Shown here: positions 33,606-45,100 of the stretch, piece by piece
Layout: the number at the start of each line of letters is the position of its first letter
How positions within the stretch are numbered: position 1 is the first letter of the stretch
Notes under the pieces: generated by a model
The model's database searches: none
What the model was told of the DNA's origin: nothing
Seen by the model: only the letters and a program-made list of their open reading frames with translations
Assembly (NCBI GenBank): GCA_003008705.1
Contig: PDUO01000014.1
Coordinates: forward strand, 213,608-277,607
Direction of reading: 5' to 3'
DNA length: 64,000 bases
DNA from: Pezicula radicicola
Taxonomy: Eukaryota; Ascomycota; Leotiomycetes; Helotiales; Dermateaceae
Position numbers and translations under genes: made by a program

Positions 33606-34594
33606 TGTAGTCGAGTATGAGAGAGGGAGAGAAAGAGAAAGGGAGGAGTTTGAGAGTTGCCCTACAAAATGAGTAGCGAGTATGACGGGTATTCACATCA
33701 AAAAAATGAAGAATAGCAATGGTGGAGGCAGGTTTGTGCAACATAGCAAGAAATCGCCACACTGATAATAAGGCACTCCTCAACGCAGCATCTCGAAAAT
33801 TTACGTATTTCTAGGGCCGTTATCAATGATGTCTTGGATGTGCGCACACATCTTCCTCCACCTGACGATCGCCAATGACGTCGTTCATCATTTCCTTGGA
33901 AGCAGCAAGCGTCCCGAGATGGTCTCGATGGCTTCGAATCTGGGGAGGTTCCAGCCATTTTTGCTGGTCAGCTTCTCAGTCCTTCGCAGTGAATTCAAAG
34001 GGCAACAAACACTGAACTTGATACAGTAGCAAAAGATGAGAGAAACACTTATTTATACGTTACCAGCGTTCTGGGTGCCACCTAACTTTTTAAATGGAGC
34101 GACTTTATCTGGGCGCGTTACTTAGTTGGTGTCTTACTCCGTACAGGGATGAAATTATATCTTACCGCCTTCGCCGGGGGGAGCACTAACACGCGCCCTG
34201 TAATACTCGCGATGCTCCGCAGTACTGCACTGTAGAATTTTGCGTGGCAGAAAACAAAGCGGTGGACATAGCTTGCTCCCTGTACAGTAAAGTCGCGAAA
34301 TCTCGTGCCTTCACGTCATTCCGTTCCATTTCTAGGTTGCGTCTTCCTCCAACAGCGCGAGATTGTCGACGAGACGCGCTCTTGTCAAGCTGCGAACAAA
34401 TGAGACGGACCAGAGTATACCCTAGCCACCCAACACTGCTTTTGCCTGCATCTACTTCGACTGTCGTAATGTGAACACAGTAAATGCCTCCAAGGAGCAG
34501 ACGCCGCGGCAGAATTCGGAACGCTTCACATAACGGTACGGAGGAGGTATCCTTGGTATCTTCACTTTTGACATAGATCACATCAATAATAACC
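33606..34594. promoter_or_regulatory. Divergent upstream region of TOK1 and RAD4 genes
   Basis: About 990 bases between divergent start codons. Next to the K+ channel start there is a purine tract on the plus strand (GAGAGAGGGAGAGAAAGAG, about 33619-33650), a common fungal core-promoter feature. The minus-strand frame at 34186-34659 and others here have no domain support. Confidence 0.5.
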
Positions 34595-37315
34595 ATGGTT
34601 GGCCGAAAGACACGTGGAAAAGGAAAAGGGAAGGCGCCCGCCGCCAGGCCCGCTGCCATACCTGATGTCTATCAGGACATGCTGGCGGATGTTATGCCTA
34701 CACAGGTTGATGTTCCTGAAAGACCCCTAAAGAAGAGGCGAACCGGTAGACGAGACGATATTCGGTCATCCCCAGTTAACCCTAATGATGTTGACCGAAA
34801 TGATCAGGATGATGAAGATGATGTCCAGTTTGAGGATGTACTTGATATACCCAAAATTCGAGAGCCAAGCAATGACTTGGATGACATTTCTGAGGGCTTT
34901 GGACCGGATTCAAATGTGAAACGACAGCAAACGGCTTACAGAGATTCTGATGAGGAGTCAACGGAAGATGGATTTGACTGGAATGCTCTTGACATGGGCG
35001 CCAAATCACGAGATGATGGCCCTACTGGAGACTTGGAGTTGACTCTGACTAGACCCGCTCCATCCAGGAAAGAAGCTTTACCACGCCGAAGAGCTATCAC
35101 AAAGGTTGAAAAGGGCCTGCGAATAGAGACCCACAAGATGCATGTCCTATGCTTATTGGCACATCTAGATCGAAGAAACGAGTGGTGCAATGATTCAGAA
35201 GTGCACAAAATACTCAAACCTCTTTTAGCAAAGAAAATGTTGACCTTCCTCAGACCTAAGTCTACTCTATCACAGTTTGGACGAGCAGATTCGTTGAAGC
35301 GAGGGCTCGACGATGTTTCTATAATGTGGAGGACAAAGTTCAACATTACAGCAAGAGGCTTGCGAAGGTCACTGTGGGCGGGAGAAGAGGAGCATCTACA
35401 GAATGTGAGTAACTAAATACTGCGAATATCACCTATTCAGTAGTTGACATATGTATAGTACAAACTGCCAGCCGATGCAGACCCTGCATTCGACAAAGCC
35501 GATTTTATCGACGCCGCCAAGAAACTCAGAGGTTCTAGGGACCTCGGTGCGCAGCTATATTGCGCTTTGCTTCGGAGTGCTGGTGTCGATACGCGGCTGG
35601 TTTGCTCCTTACAGCCACTCTCGTTCGCTGGGGGTGGCCCATCAATGCCAAAGCCAAAGAGTTCAACTCCTACCATGAAGCAACCGAGCTCAAGGACTGA
35701 GGTAGCAGAAACGGCCAATGTTCATAGTGGAACGTTTGGTGCAAATGTAAGCGGTTCAAGCCCGGCTGCTCCCCTCTCGGCCCGGCGACGGCTTGGCCAC
35801 CCTAACGCAGCAGACTATCATATGCCTGATGTCAGCGCGCCAATACAGCCTCTACCAAGGCAGAAGCCGAAGGAGATAAACGAGTCTCCATATCCTGTAT
35901 TTTGGGTTGAAGTGTTAGACGAAGCTCATCAGAAATGGTTCCCTGTTGATCCCCTTGTGACCGAGTCGATATCCAAACCTCGAGCCTTCGAACCACCTCT
36001 AGTAGATCGAGAAAACAATATGTGCTATGTTATTGCTTTTGAAGAGGATGGTTCTGCTCGAGATGTTACCAAACGGTACGCAAAAGCTTTTAATGCTAAG
36101 ACTCGTAAGAACCGTGTCGAATCAACTGATAAAGGCGAGCGATGGTGGCGACGAGCTATGAGACCGTATTCTCACGGTTGGCAAAGTGACCTAGACCAGA
36201 TTGAAGACACCGAGTTAGCTGCGAATGAGGCCAGAGAGCCAATGCCGAAGAATGTTGCTGATTTCAAGGACCATCCTTATTACGCTCTTGAAAGGCATTT
36301 GAAGAGGAACGAGATTTTGGTTGCAACCCGCGAAGTTGGCAAAGTTGCAGCTGGTCGGGACGCTACAGGAGTGCCAGGCACTAAGAAGCTGGAGAGTATC
36401 TACAGAAGACGTGATGTTAAGGTGGCAAAAAGTGCTGATGCATGGTATCGACAAGGAAGAGAAGTGAAGATCGGGGAACAGCCGGCCAAGGTTGTAGCTG
36501 CTCGACGAAAACCAGATGATGATGAGTTGAGAGATGATGTGGAAGAGGGCGCCGGTACGAACCTATACACAGAAGACCAAACAGAACTTTACATACCTCC
36601 GCCGATTGTCAACGGACGTGTTCCAAAGAACTCATTCGGCAATCTAGATATTTATGTGCCTAGCATGGTGCCACAAGGAGGCACATATCTGCCATGTACG
36701 TGCTGTAGTAACGTTTAGTTGAAGTCTACTGACATTGTTCTAGATGCCGAAGCATCTCGCGCTGCCCGATTGCTTAATATCGACTATGCGGATGCTCTTA
36801 CGGGCTTTGAATTTCGTGGAAGGCATGGAACTGCGATACTGAAAGGAATTGTTGTAGGCACGGAATACGCTGAAGCTGTCCAGGCTGTGATTGAGGGCTT
36901 CCGCGACGAGCAAGCTCGAGCTGAAGAAGAGATGCGCGCCCTTGCTGCTTTGAGGATGTGGAAACGATTCTTGATTGGATTGCGAGTTAAGGAAAGAGTC
37001 GATGCATACGAGGTCGAGGGCGAGGGCGAGGGCGAGGAGACGACTGCAAGACCCGACGGTGTTCGGGACGAAGATGATGCCGGAAATAACGACGAAGACA
37101 TGGAGGGCGAGGAGACGACTCCTGCAAGACCCGACGGTGTTCGGGACGAAGATGATGCCGGAAATAACGACGAAGACATGGAGGGCGAGGAGACGACTCC
37201 TGCAAGACCCGACGGTGTTCGGGACGAAGATGATGCCGGAAATAACGACGAAGACATGGAGAGCGAGGATACCGAGTATATTGATGATTATGGAGGAGGA
37301 TTCATTCCCGAATAA
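34595..37315 (+). CDS. RAD4: Rad4/XPC-family DNA damage recognition protein
   Basis: Exons 34595-35404, 35459-36695 and 36744-37315 give 872 residues. Intron 1 (54 bp) and intron 2 (48 bp) keep phase; the second rebuilds a Tyr codon in TYLPYAEASR. The start ATG lies in ACCATGG. The N-terminus is basic and acidic-rich. A transglutaminase-homology region covers about 180-480 (THKMHVLCLLAHL, LGAQLYCALLRSAGVDTRLV, YPVFWVEVLDEAHQKWFPVD). It is followed by the beta-hairpin domains: BHD1 near 541 (YYALERHLKRNEIL), BHD2 with YRQGREVK, and BHD3 with KNSFGNLDIYVPSMVP and IDYADALTGFEF. Rad4 with Rad23 detects helix-distorting lesions and starts global-genome nucleotide excision repair. The tail at 779-855 is an almost perfect three-copy 26-residue repeat that is not part of the family core. 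Confidence 0.93.
37031..37261 (+). repeat. In-frame coding minisatellite in the RAD4 C-terminus (3 copies)
   Basis: Three tandem units start at 37031, 37106 and 37184. Unit length is 78 bp (26 codons: GEETTPARPDGVRDEDDAGN plus NDEDME); the first copy lacks one Pro codon (75 bp). The copies are nearly identical at DNA level, so the expansion is recent. A short EGEGEGE run precedes it. Confidence 0.92.
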
Positions 37316-38587
37316 GAGAATAGGTGTGCCATCATGCGTTGTTTACTCATAGTGTTCCAGCTTCCCGGTACTTGGAGAGCATGGTTGAACTGTGGTAGCC
37401 TCTTATCAGAAGTTATTACTTTGATAGGTAGTTTGGGACTCAGAAAGCCACAACCATAACCAAGCCAGCCACATTAGCATATAACCACGACCCATAGGCG
37501 TTAGGGTGACTAAACCATAGTTACCCCGTGGGCAGCCTGGTAGACCAACCGCCAAGAGTAGGCGGTTAACTTGGGAGAACAGCGTGTAAACGCGAAGATT
37601 CTCCGGGTTTGCTGGGCCAGTTCGTGGTTTAATTTTCCCACCCATCAAAGACACTGCCTGTCGTGCCCTAAAGGACATCTCGTCTCACGACTGATTCTTA
37701 CGGGTACAGCCTAAAAGAAAGTTGCCCCGTGGTTCTCTCCTATGTGTCCTGCATAGGCGGAGTCACTAGAGTGCTACAGTTGTCAAATGTTGAAACTCAA
37801 ACATGCCGTGGCGAGACTTAGTTTCATGCTTGAGGAGGTACTCCTTCTTGTATCCGCCAAACGAAAGCCGAGCAAGCCAAGACTTGGTATACGCGTATGG
37901 TGCTGTCGCTCACAAATGAAAAAAGACTTAGATGCAAACAAAATTCAACCCAAGGTTATAGTGATTTCCAAGAGTCTTGACGATTGCAGTGAGGCTATGT
38001 CTAGACGCGTAGGCCAAATCCTGTGACGATGCAGTCATCTGCAGTGCTATTTTTTCAGAGCTTGAGAACATTGTCTCTGTCGAGGTTCGTCGACTTTTGC
38101 CATTGATTTTCGCTTGTCCGGTGTTTTTCCAGCGACAGTGGTTGCTGGCGCTTGAGGTTTTCAAGTGCTTTCGTAAAACGGGATCAAGGTACCTGCCCAG
38201 TTACGAACTTCAGCCCTAATGACAGTTCTCCCATTCCATGGAGTCGAGCTATTTGTTAGTCATAATAATTGTCGAGGGACAGGGCATATGTTCATCAATT
38301 ACACTTGAGGATCGTCCGTTCCAATTATGCTTCATCCAGACAAACACCTCGATCCTATGAAGGATTCGAGTGGAGAGTCATCTCATGGAAACTGTACCTG
38401 GGTACTTCGTTGTTTGATCCTATTTCCAGTCCTCTTGCGACGTCTTCTCATATTTTAGATTCCATCCGCAGGCATGATGATTCTAACAATTTCTGCTCGT
38501 GACATCTTTTTTTTTTTTGAGAATCTCAACACAGTAGTCTCGCGTAATCACTAAGACAACGACAATCGAGCTCACAGTACTATGTAT
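37316..38587. other. Intergenic region
   Basis: No supported gene. Short frames on both strands lack motifs. A run of 13 T lies at about 38507-38519, shortly before the ThrE-family gene remnant. Confidence 0.45.
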
Positions 38588-38678
38588 AATGTCTCCCATA
38601 CAAATCGACGATTGTCAAGCAGCTCAAATATGGCTTTGGGCGACGAAGAGCAGGCTCAGATATCCCAACCCAGCTTAG

Positions 38679-40353
38679 CAGCGTATCGAGTCCCTCGCTT
38701 TCTTGCCGGAAATTCCAATTCCCGAACTTGAGGATCCGCGTAGGAGAGCAAGCTTATCGAAGTCTTCTGTCAGTTCTCAGTATCACCATCGTGAGAGGTC
38801 TTTGAGCGAACAAAGCCGACGTCGGCCCAGTAGTCCACCTCCGAGTTTTGTGAGCTCTCCAGAATATTCTCATAGTAGAACAGCGTCTTGGATCGGCGAT
38901 AATAAGTTCCATTTTGTAGAAGATGTTAAGCTAGATGGCAACACGATACCGGATCGACAAAAATATATGCTTAGATGAGCGTGTGCTCTCATATCCTACG
39001 GAGCACCGGCACATCGACTTGAAGAGTATATGCAAGAGTCAGCTGAAGCTCTCTGTATCGGTGGCCAATTTCTTTACGTACCTGGATGTATGATATGCTC
39101 CTTCACTGATACACCAAGCGCCAAAGAAGACCAGACAGCAGAAGTCAAGATCGTCCGCCAAAGTGAGGGAGAGAACTATGAGAAAATTGATGCTGTTCGA
39201 ATGGTCTACAAGGAAGTGAGGAGAGGTTATATCAGCGCTGAGACAGGCTCTCGGAAACTTGATACGATTATGGAACGTCCCAATCAGAATAATTACGCGG
39301 TCCGAATATTTTCGTATGGTCTTGCAGCTGCAAGCATAGGACCCTTGGCTTACGAGTCTCGTTTAATTGATCTCCCGGTACAGTTCATTCTTGGTCTCAT
39401 CACTGGAGTACTGGAGATAATCATCAATCAGTGGATGCCATTTTCTGTACTCTTCGAGGTTGTCAGCCCAATGATCACAACCTTTCTTGCCAGAGCGTTG
39501 GGTAGCATTAATGGTGGCAATACATTCTGCTTTGCATCACTTGCTCAGACAGCTCTAGTGATCATTCTACCTGGTTTATCAATTAGTAAGTTATCTCTAA
39601 ATCATCTATCTAATAGCTCAAACGCCTACTATTATAGCAAATGCAATGCTTGAAATGCAATCGAAAAGTGTCGTTAGCGGCTCTATCCGGACAATCAAAG
39701 TCATGCTATTTATCCTGTTCATCTCCCTTGGTATGAGTATCGGAAGCGCCGCATATGGCGTTCTAGATCCAAATGCCGTAACAAGCGCCAAATGTCAAAA
39801 TTTCGACCTCCAACCCAAGTACTACCAATTCATTGCCGCAACTACTGGTGGCTTGGCATTCGTCTTGGAGAAGCAAATTAAATGGTCACAAGCTCCAGCT
39901 GCGGTCTTGATCGCTCTATTGGGCTTCAGCGCCAGTTTCCTGAGTTCAGTCTGGCTGCCCAAACTCCCGCAATTTGGAAATATCATTGCTTCGGCTACTA
40001 TTGGTGTTCTAGGGAATTTATACTCGAGGTTAGGATACGGAACTGCTGCCGGTGTTGTCATTCCAGGCGTAACGGTCTTAGTACCCGGCTCATTCTCAGC
40101 AGCATCAGCTCTACTCGTAGGCATAAACAATGCCGATATATCACAAAATACAACACGGTTATCAGACCTAGGTAATCGATTTGGGAATAAACTTACCCTG
40201 GATGATAACTTGCGGAATGATATGTCGAGAGTTATTGTCACGGCTGGTATTAGTATGATTCAGCTTGGTGTCGCTCTTGCTGTTGGGCTTTTTATTGCGA
40301 ATTTATTGGTTTATCCTATTGCGAGGAAGAGAAAGGGCTTGTTTGGGTATTGA
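38679..40353 (+). pseudogene. ThrE/Prm10-family multi-pass membrane protein with in-frame stop (probable pseudogene)
   Basis: The readable exons are about 38679-39585 and 39638-40353, joined over a 52-bp intron (GTAAGT...TATAG). The protein matches the fungal Prm10/ThrE (DUF1212-type) family: a Ser/Arg-rich N-terminus, the cytosolic domain ALISYGAPAHRLEEYMQES, FLYVPGCMICSF and VYKEVRRG, then about ten membrane segments in two halves (IFSYGLAAASIGPLAYESR; NTFCFASLAQTALVIILPGL; GTAAGVVIPGVTVLVPGS; MIQLGVALAVGLFIANLLVYP). A TGA at 38976-38978 interrupts the frame between KYMLR and ACALISYGAP, where relatives have a hydrophobic residue. No ATG opens the frame upstream of it, so an upstream exon is also missing or unplaced. 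Bacterial ThrE exports threonine; the fungal role is unclear. Alternatives: sequencing error, or restart at the ATG at 39030 producing a shortened N-terminus. Confidence 0.65.
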
Positions 40354-41285
40354 GAGGAAGGTGATTTTAAGGATTATGAATTTATGAAGAAGATTGAGGG
40401 AGGATTGTATATGTGGGATTTTTGTATATGCACAACTGTATAAACTTTGGGAGGCGTTTGGGAATAAAAGTCAGTCTATTGGAAGTTTGCTTGTCTTTAA
40501 GTTGGATATGGAAGCCATGGCAATGTATTTTCATAGCTGGATGTGACGAAAATGGTACGGTACTTGTTGTACATACATTCTGTACCTAGAGAATTAATGT
40601 TGGATTTAAAACCCGGAAGAATTGAAAAAAGACTGATTGAAAAGCTCGTCTATACCAAATTTCACAGATACTAGGTGTCTATATAGTTGTAGTCAGTTGA
40701 TCGTTGGAATCTTTGCTAATGATCTGGTGGATTTGTCAATTGAGCTAAGCTAAGCGACCTGATATACATTGACAACCCAACTCTTCAACACTGTCACAGA
40801 TCTCTACTCTTTCATATACACCTATACTCATATTCCATTTATAAAGCAGAACCAAATCTAGTTCATAGTGAAATGCTACCAATGGAAAAACATAAAAAGG
40901 TTCATGCACAGAGCTAACCATCAAAACTACATGGTCGGAACGGACTTCTATCACCTCAAGTGAATAATCTGTGAATAATTTATAATCAAATATTCGGCCG
41001 TAAGCTTCACCACTGGGAGAGTTGTAGATTCCCTTGCTTACAAAATAATGTCAGCTGCAATGCTTACATTACAAAAAAATAGGCAGTATGTCGCTACCCC
41101 TCAAGATTACTGATCCCTAGGTTAGAACCTACCTAAGGTATATAAAAAAGCTTAGACAGCCGTCAAGTTTCAACTACATCCTACGTTCACTCACCTCACC
41201 TCTGCTCAATTCCAAATTCCATAATTCCTCAATTACACCCACAAGAGCATCACCATACACAATTCCCGCTTCACCTTCTCCCAAA
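40354..41285. other. Intergenic region with promoter of the MDR oxidoreductase
   Basis: AT-rich. GGTACGGTACTTG at about 40555-40567 is another GTAC word. The last 150 bases form the promoter described separately. Confidence 0.5.
41139..41146 (+). promoter_or_regulatory. TATA-box candidate for the MDR oxidoreductase
   Basis: TATATAAA followed by more A residues, 140 bases before the start codon, with a C/A-rich leader downstream. Confidence 0.5.
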
Positions 41286-42662
41286 ATGGGAACCCCAAAT
41301 AAAGCCCTGATTTTATCCTCCATCCCAACTGGCCTCCCAATCCCCAACCAAGACCTCAATACAATCAATCTTCAACCCATCAATCTCTCCAACCCCCCAC
41401 CACCAGGTGGTATCCTCCTCAAAAACCACTATATTTCTTATGATCCCTACCAAAGAGGAAAGATGCACGATCCGGCCACATCGAAATCGTATTTCCCTGC
41501 TTACACACTGGGTGAACCATTGGATAATGCGGGGATTTCTAGGGTTTTGAAATCTGATGATGTGAGGTTTAAGGAAGGTCAGTATTATTTTTACTTTTAT
41601 TTTAGGGGTTTGTAAAGGGTTTTGACGTTGGGTTTTGGGAAGTTCTGTTTAGTTGATTAGAGAGTACTTTACCTGACTGATGGGGGGTTCCTAGGCGATT
41701 TGGTAACAGGATATGTGAGGTTTCAAGAATATGAAGTTGTAGGGAAGGAGAGGCTTGAATTGGAACCGGAGAAAGGTGGATTTAAAGTACTCGAGAACCC
41801 ACTTGATTTGGATATCAAGATATATCTAGGAGCATTGGGAATGAGTGGTTTAACAGCTTACAGTTCACTATACGCGATCGGGAAGCCGAAGAAAGGAGAA
41901 ACTATCTTCATCTCGGCTGCGAGTGGTGCTGTTGGAGGAATTGTTGGACAATTGGCGAAGAGAGAGGGTCTGAGGGTTATTGGTAGTGTGGGAAGTGACG
42001 AGAAGTTGAAGTTTATTGTTGAGGAGTTGGGGTTTGATGGTGGGTTTAATTATAAGAAGGAAAAGCCCGAGGAGGCTTTGAAGAGGCTGGCTCCGAATGG
42101 TGTTGATATTTATTATGACAATGCTGGAGGTGAGTATTGTCTGAGTCATCAAGTTGGCTTGAGTGGCTCTTGCAAGACAATAACGACTAACTCACTTCTA
42201 GGCGAACATCTCGACGCTGCATTGGTTGCCATGAATAATTTTGGACGAATAGGTAGGCCTTTTCAGTCTCCTCTTTCATCTTTCGAAAGGCAGTGGGCGA
42301 AATCCACTTGATTGAAAGGAACCAATAATCACTTTGTGTGAAAAGAGACTAATTGCAAAGTAGTCGCATGCGGCAGCATATCACAAAGCTCGTTGGAACC
42401 TAAAGATATCTACGGAGTCAAGAACATGCGCTCGGTTGTTGGCAAAAGACTTACGATCCGAGGATTTATTGTTTGGGATAAAGATATGGGACTGCTTTAT
42501 CACGATGAACACCAGAAGAACATGCAGAAGTGGATCAAGAATGGTGAGATTAAGGTTAAGTTGAGTGTGACTGAAGGAATTGACACTGCCGCGGAAGGTC
42601 TCGTGGGGATGCTGAAGGGTGAAAATTTTGGAAAGGCCTTATTGAAGATTTCTGACCATTAG
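41286..42662 (+). CDS. NADP-dependent MDR oxidoreductase (prostaglandin/leukotriene-reductase-like)
   Basis: Exons 41286-41577, 41695-42129, 42202-42252 and 42361-42662 give 359 residues. All three introns interrupt Gly or Val codons in phase 1. The N-terminal half carries [16 protein letters not shown], typical of zinc-free medium-chain reductases of the leukotriene B4 12-hydroxydehydrogenase/PTGR branch. The nucleotide-binding stretch [15 protein letters not shown] is at about 172-186, followed by [17 protein letters not shown] and the fungal-type CGSISQ. No structural zinc Cys cluster is seen. Expected activity: NADPH-dependent reduction of alpha,beta-unsaturated carbonyls in the cytosol, either detoxification or secondary metabolism. 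The natural substrate is unknown. Confidence 0.88.
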
Positions 42663-42961
42663 GTGGCGCCTTCGTTGATCGGTGGTCTGAGATATAGTTA
42701 GCAGACAGTTAGTAAGCTTGTAATCGGGACGTTCAAAGTGCATTGGTATCGTAGTTGATCGTGAATTAATTGATTCATTGACTGTGATTGAGCCTTCTAA
42801 TACACCGTCCCAGCTATGCAAACAAAATCGGACAGGGGGGACGTAGCCCAAAGAGGAAAAGTACACATTCCATGCCTTCAGGCAAGGACGGAAAGAGGAG
42901 AGTTTTATGGTGGCGCTGTTTATGACGGACGGCTCCAGAATAGTGGTATCGTAAGAAGGAA

Positions 42962-43688
42962 TTATGCTACGGCGGGGAATCCTGTTTGTCCTGCCTCTGC
43001 TGGAGCAGGTGGTGGTGGTACTGTTACTAGTTAGCAGGAGCCTATCTTGCAAGATGGTGTTCGTACAATCAAGTCTAGTGTTTTCTGCCATCATACGCTG
43101 GAAACCAATTCCTACACCTTCAATGACTGCCAGCAAACACGCGCAGCCTATTGCCGAATTTCTAGCAGCCTTGTATCCACCTCGTACGGCTAGTGCTCCT
43201 CCAGTGAAGAATCCAGCAATAACTACGGACAGTTAGCCGGACCCAGAAACCAACATTTGCAATATGCAATATAATCTTCTTGTATCCAAGTTAGAACGTA
43301 CTCGCATTGTATGGATCTTCCTTCTTCCTTATTCCCTTCACCGCACAGTCAAAAGTGCTGAAGAGACCACCCCAAACACCAAAATTCCCTCCCAGCACTG
43401 GCGCTCTAGCCTTGATGGCTGTGAGAGCACCAATCCGCCGTTCGCCGTAGGGCGAGTTCCGGAAACCTTTAACACCATGCCATACTGCTCCACCAATTGC
43501 CTGCAATTGTGACACTTCTTGTTAGCATACTGTCTGAGATGAAGCTGCAGATTGGCTAGTTGTAGAAATCCGTAGCTGAAAATCTGGTCCAATGGGGGGC
43601 ATCCGGAAGCTTGACGTACTCCCATACAAAAGGCTCCTCCAAAATCGTTCAGAGCCACCCATGGACAAGGATCTCGTGTGTGATCCAT
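42962..43688 (-). CDS. TIM17: Mitochondrial inner-membrane translocase subunit Tim17
   Basis: Four minus-strand exons: 43688-43620, 43500-43302, 43222-43067 and 43020-42962, giving 160 residues. The sequence begins [20 protein letters not shown] and continues across intron 1 with [37 protein letters not shown] and KKEDPYNA. Across intron 2 it reads [16 protein letters not shown] and [19 protein letters not shown]; the final exon adds a Pro-rich tail ending in GFPAVA. This is the four-helix Tim17 fold. Tim17 forms the voltage-gated presequence translocase (TIM23 complex) with Tim23. The acidic N-terminal residues (D2 and D6) are part of the family's gating region. If the third intron were not removed, the frame would run on for about 100 residues without homology, so the short last exon is preferred. 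Confidence 0.95.
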
Positions 43689-45100
43689 CTTCTATGATGT
43701 CTGTAAAATCTTGTCTCGTTCCCAACTCCTACCGTCTTTCTGAGACGGTCGTTCGACGGATGGTATTGTTGGCAGTATGCGGAAAATACGATGGAACGGC
43801 CGTGGGACAAGGTCGTTGCAGAAGAAAGGAGTAATAGGGTATAGGGTGAGAGCGCGTCGTATGGGTCGTCGCAAGGTCGTTGATGGATGGGTAATGAATG
43901 ATCCTTTTTCCTCGACTGGGCGGCGAAACCGTAAATTTCTTAGAGCGCGACTTCGGCATCCCGCGTTCTTCCGCCCCGAGAGTGTTTTTATAAATATTCT
44001 ATACACACCCTGCTCCCCCGTTCTCACCCGAGACGCCAGCTCGCTCAATCACAGAATTCGTGCCGACAACACTATAACCCTCCTAGGTACCGAGTACAAG
44101 TCCTTGTTGTAAAATCTTATAAGAGCAGATCTGTGCGATGATTACGTAGGCTCGGCTTATATTAATAATGGCTCTGTAGGTCGAATATGCAGAGAATCTG
44201 GCCTTCCTGAACAGCTTTGTAAAGAATGTTGACGAGAGTAGTTCAATAGTTGTGACCTGCACAGACCACTAGGACGTGCACGACAAAACCTATACATTTT
44301 TCGGTGCTAAAATTCTCGGGGTGTCGAATCCCTGTACAAAGTCACATCTAACGAACTAAGGGATACATTGCCTTCCTCTCCGAGTCTATCATGAGGCTCA
44401 GAGGCTCTTTCGAGCAAGGTAGCAATACCCATATCATCATTGTCAACAAAATATCAGGCAGTTCAAATAACGGACTTTTCTAACTTGGAATTATCTATCC
44501 TAAGGGACCCAACTTCAATGCGGAGGTCTGACAGCATGAAAGGGGATCAGAGCTTGCTGCCAGAACTACATCCTCTTTGTCGGGTTGAGCTCTTGGTGAC
44601 CCTGGTGCAAGGATAAGGAAGAGTATGTATTCTCACCTACAGTAGTCTGGCTATTTTTAGATATGTTGCTTCCAGTACTGCAGATGCGCGATACTTTGTA
44701 GCTAATACAAGCGGCCGCCTGTTACTCGCTTAAGCGGTCATGTTGCCTACAGGACGAACTCCATAGATTAGGAATTTTTGCAGCCTGACACCGGTTGTAA
44801 ATTCATAAGTCATTTAAAGTAAGTGAGTTACCAAAATTGCGGTATGTTGTTCTGCGATTATCAATTGAATACCAAGCATTCTTTTCCCCACAAGACATCG
44901 AGTTCCCCTCTACAACTCAACTTTGGTCTGCAGTGTAACGATACATGCTTAGCCGCACAAGTAAGCTTCGTAACTAGACTATATTCCGGAGGCATAATAT
45001 GCAATGAATGAACAATGACCCCTCACTTTAGCGAATATAAAGTGGGACGTGAGGTTGCTCTCTCACGGGACACCGGTCTTCTTCACTATTTGACCTCAAA
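43689..45100. other. Divergent upstream region of Tim17 and the methyltransferase
   Basis: About 1.4 kb. A TATTTATAAAAAC-type element on the minus strand lies near 43984-43996, about 300 bases before the Tim17 ATG. The central part (44100-44900) has no coding signal. Confidence 0.45.
45034..45042 (+). promoter_or_regulatory. TATA-like element of the LaeA-like methyltransferase
   Basis: AATATAAAG lies about 60 bases before the start codon at 45101. Only one candidate is seen. Confidence 0.35.

Noticed and set aside
36784..37257. 157-codon antisense frame over the RAD4 repeat, rich in Ser/Ala
   Set aside because: Antisense shadow created by the repeat; the sense strand is a well-supported Rad4 exon.
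42130..42201. MDR oxidoreductase intron 2 as another family copy (GACTAACTC near the acceptor)
   Set aside because: Only the branch-point words agree, which any fungal intron can share; the two other blocks are absent.
42639..42961. Extension of the Tim17 third exon frame for about 100 more codons
   Set aside because: The extension has no Tim17 character; splicing to the Pro-rich final exon restores the expected end of the protein.
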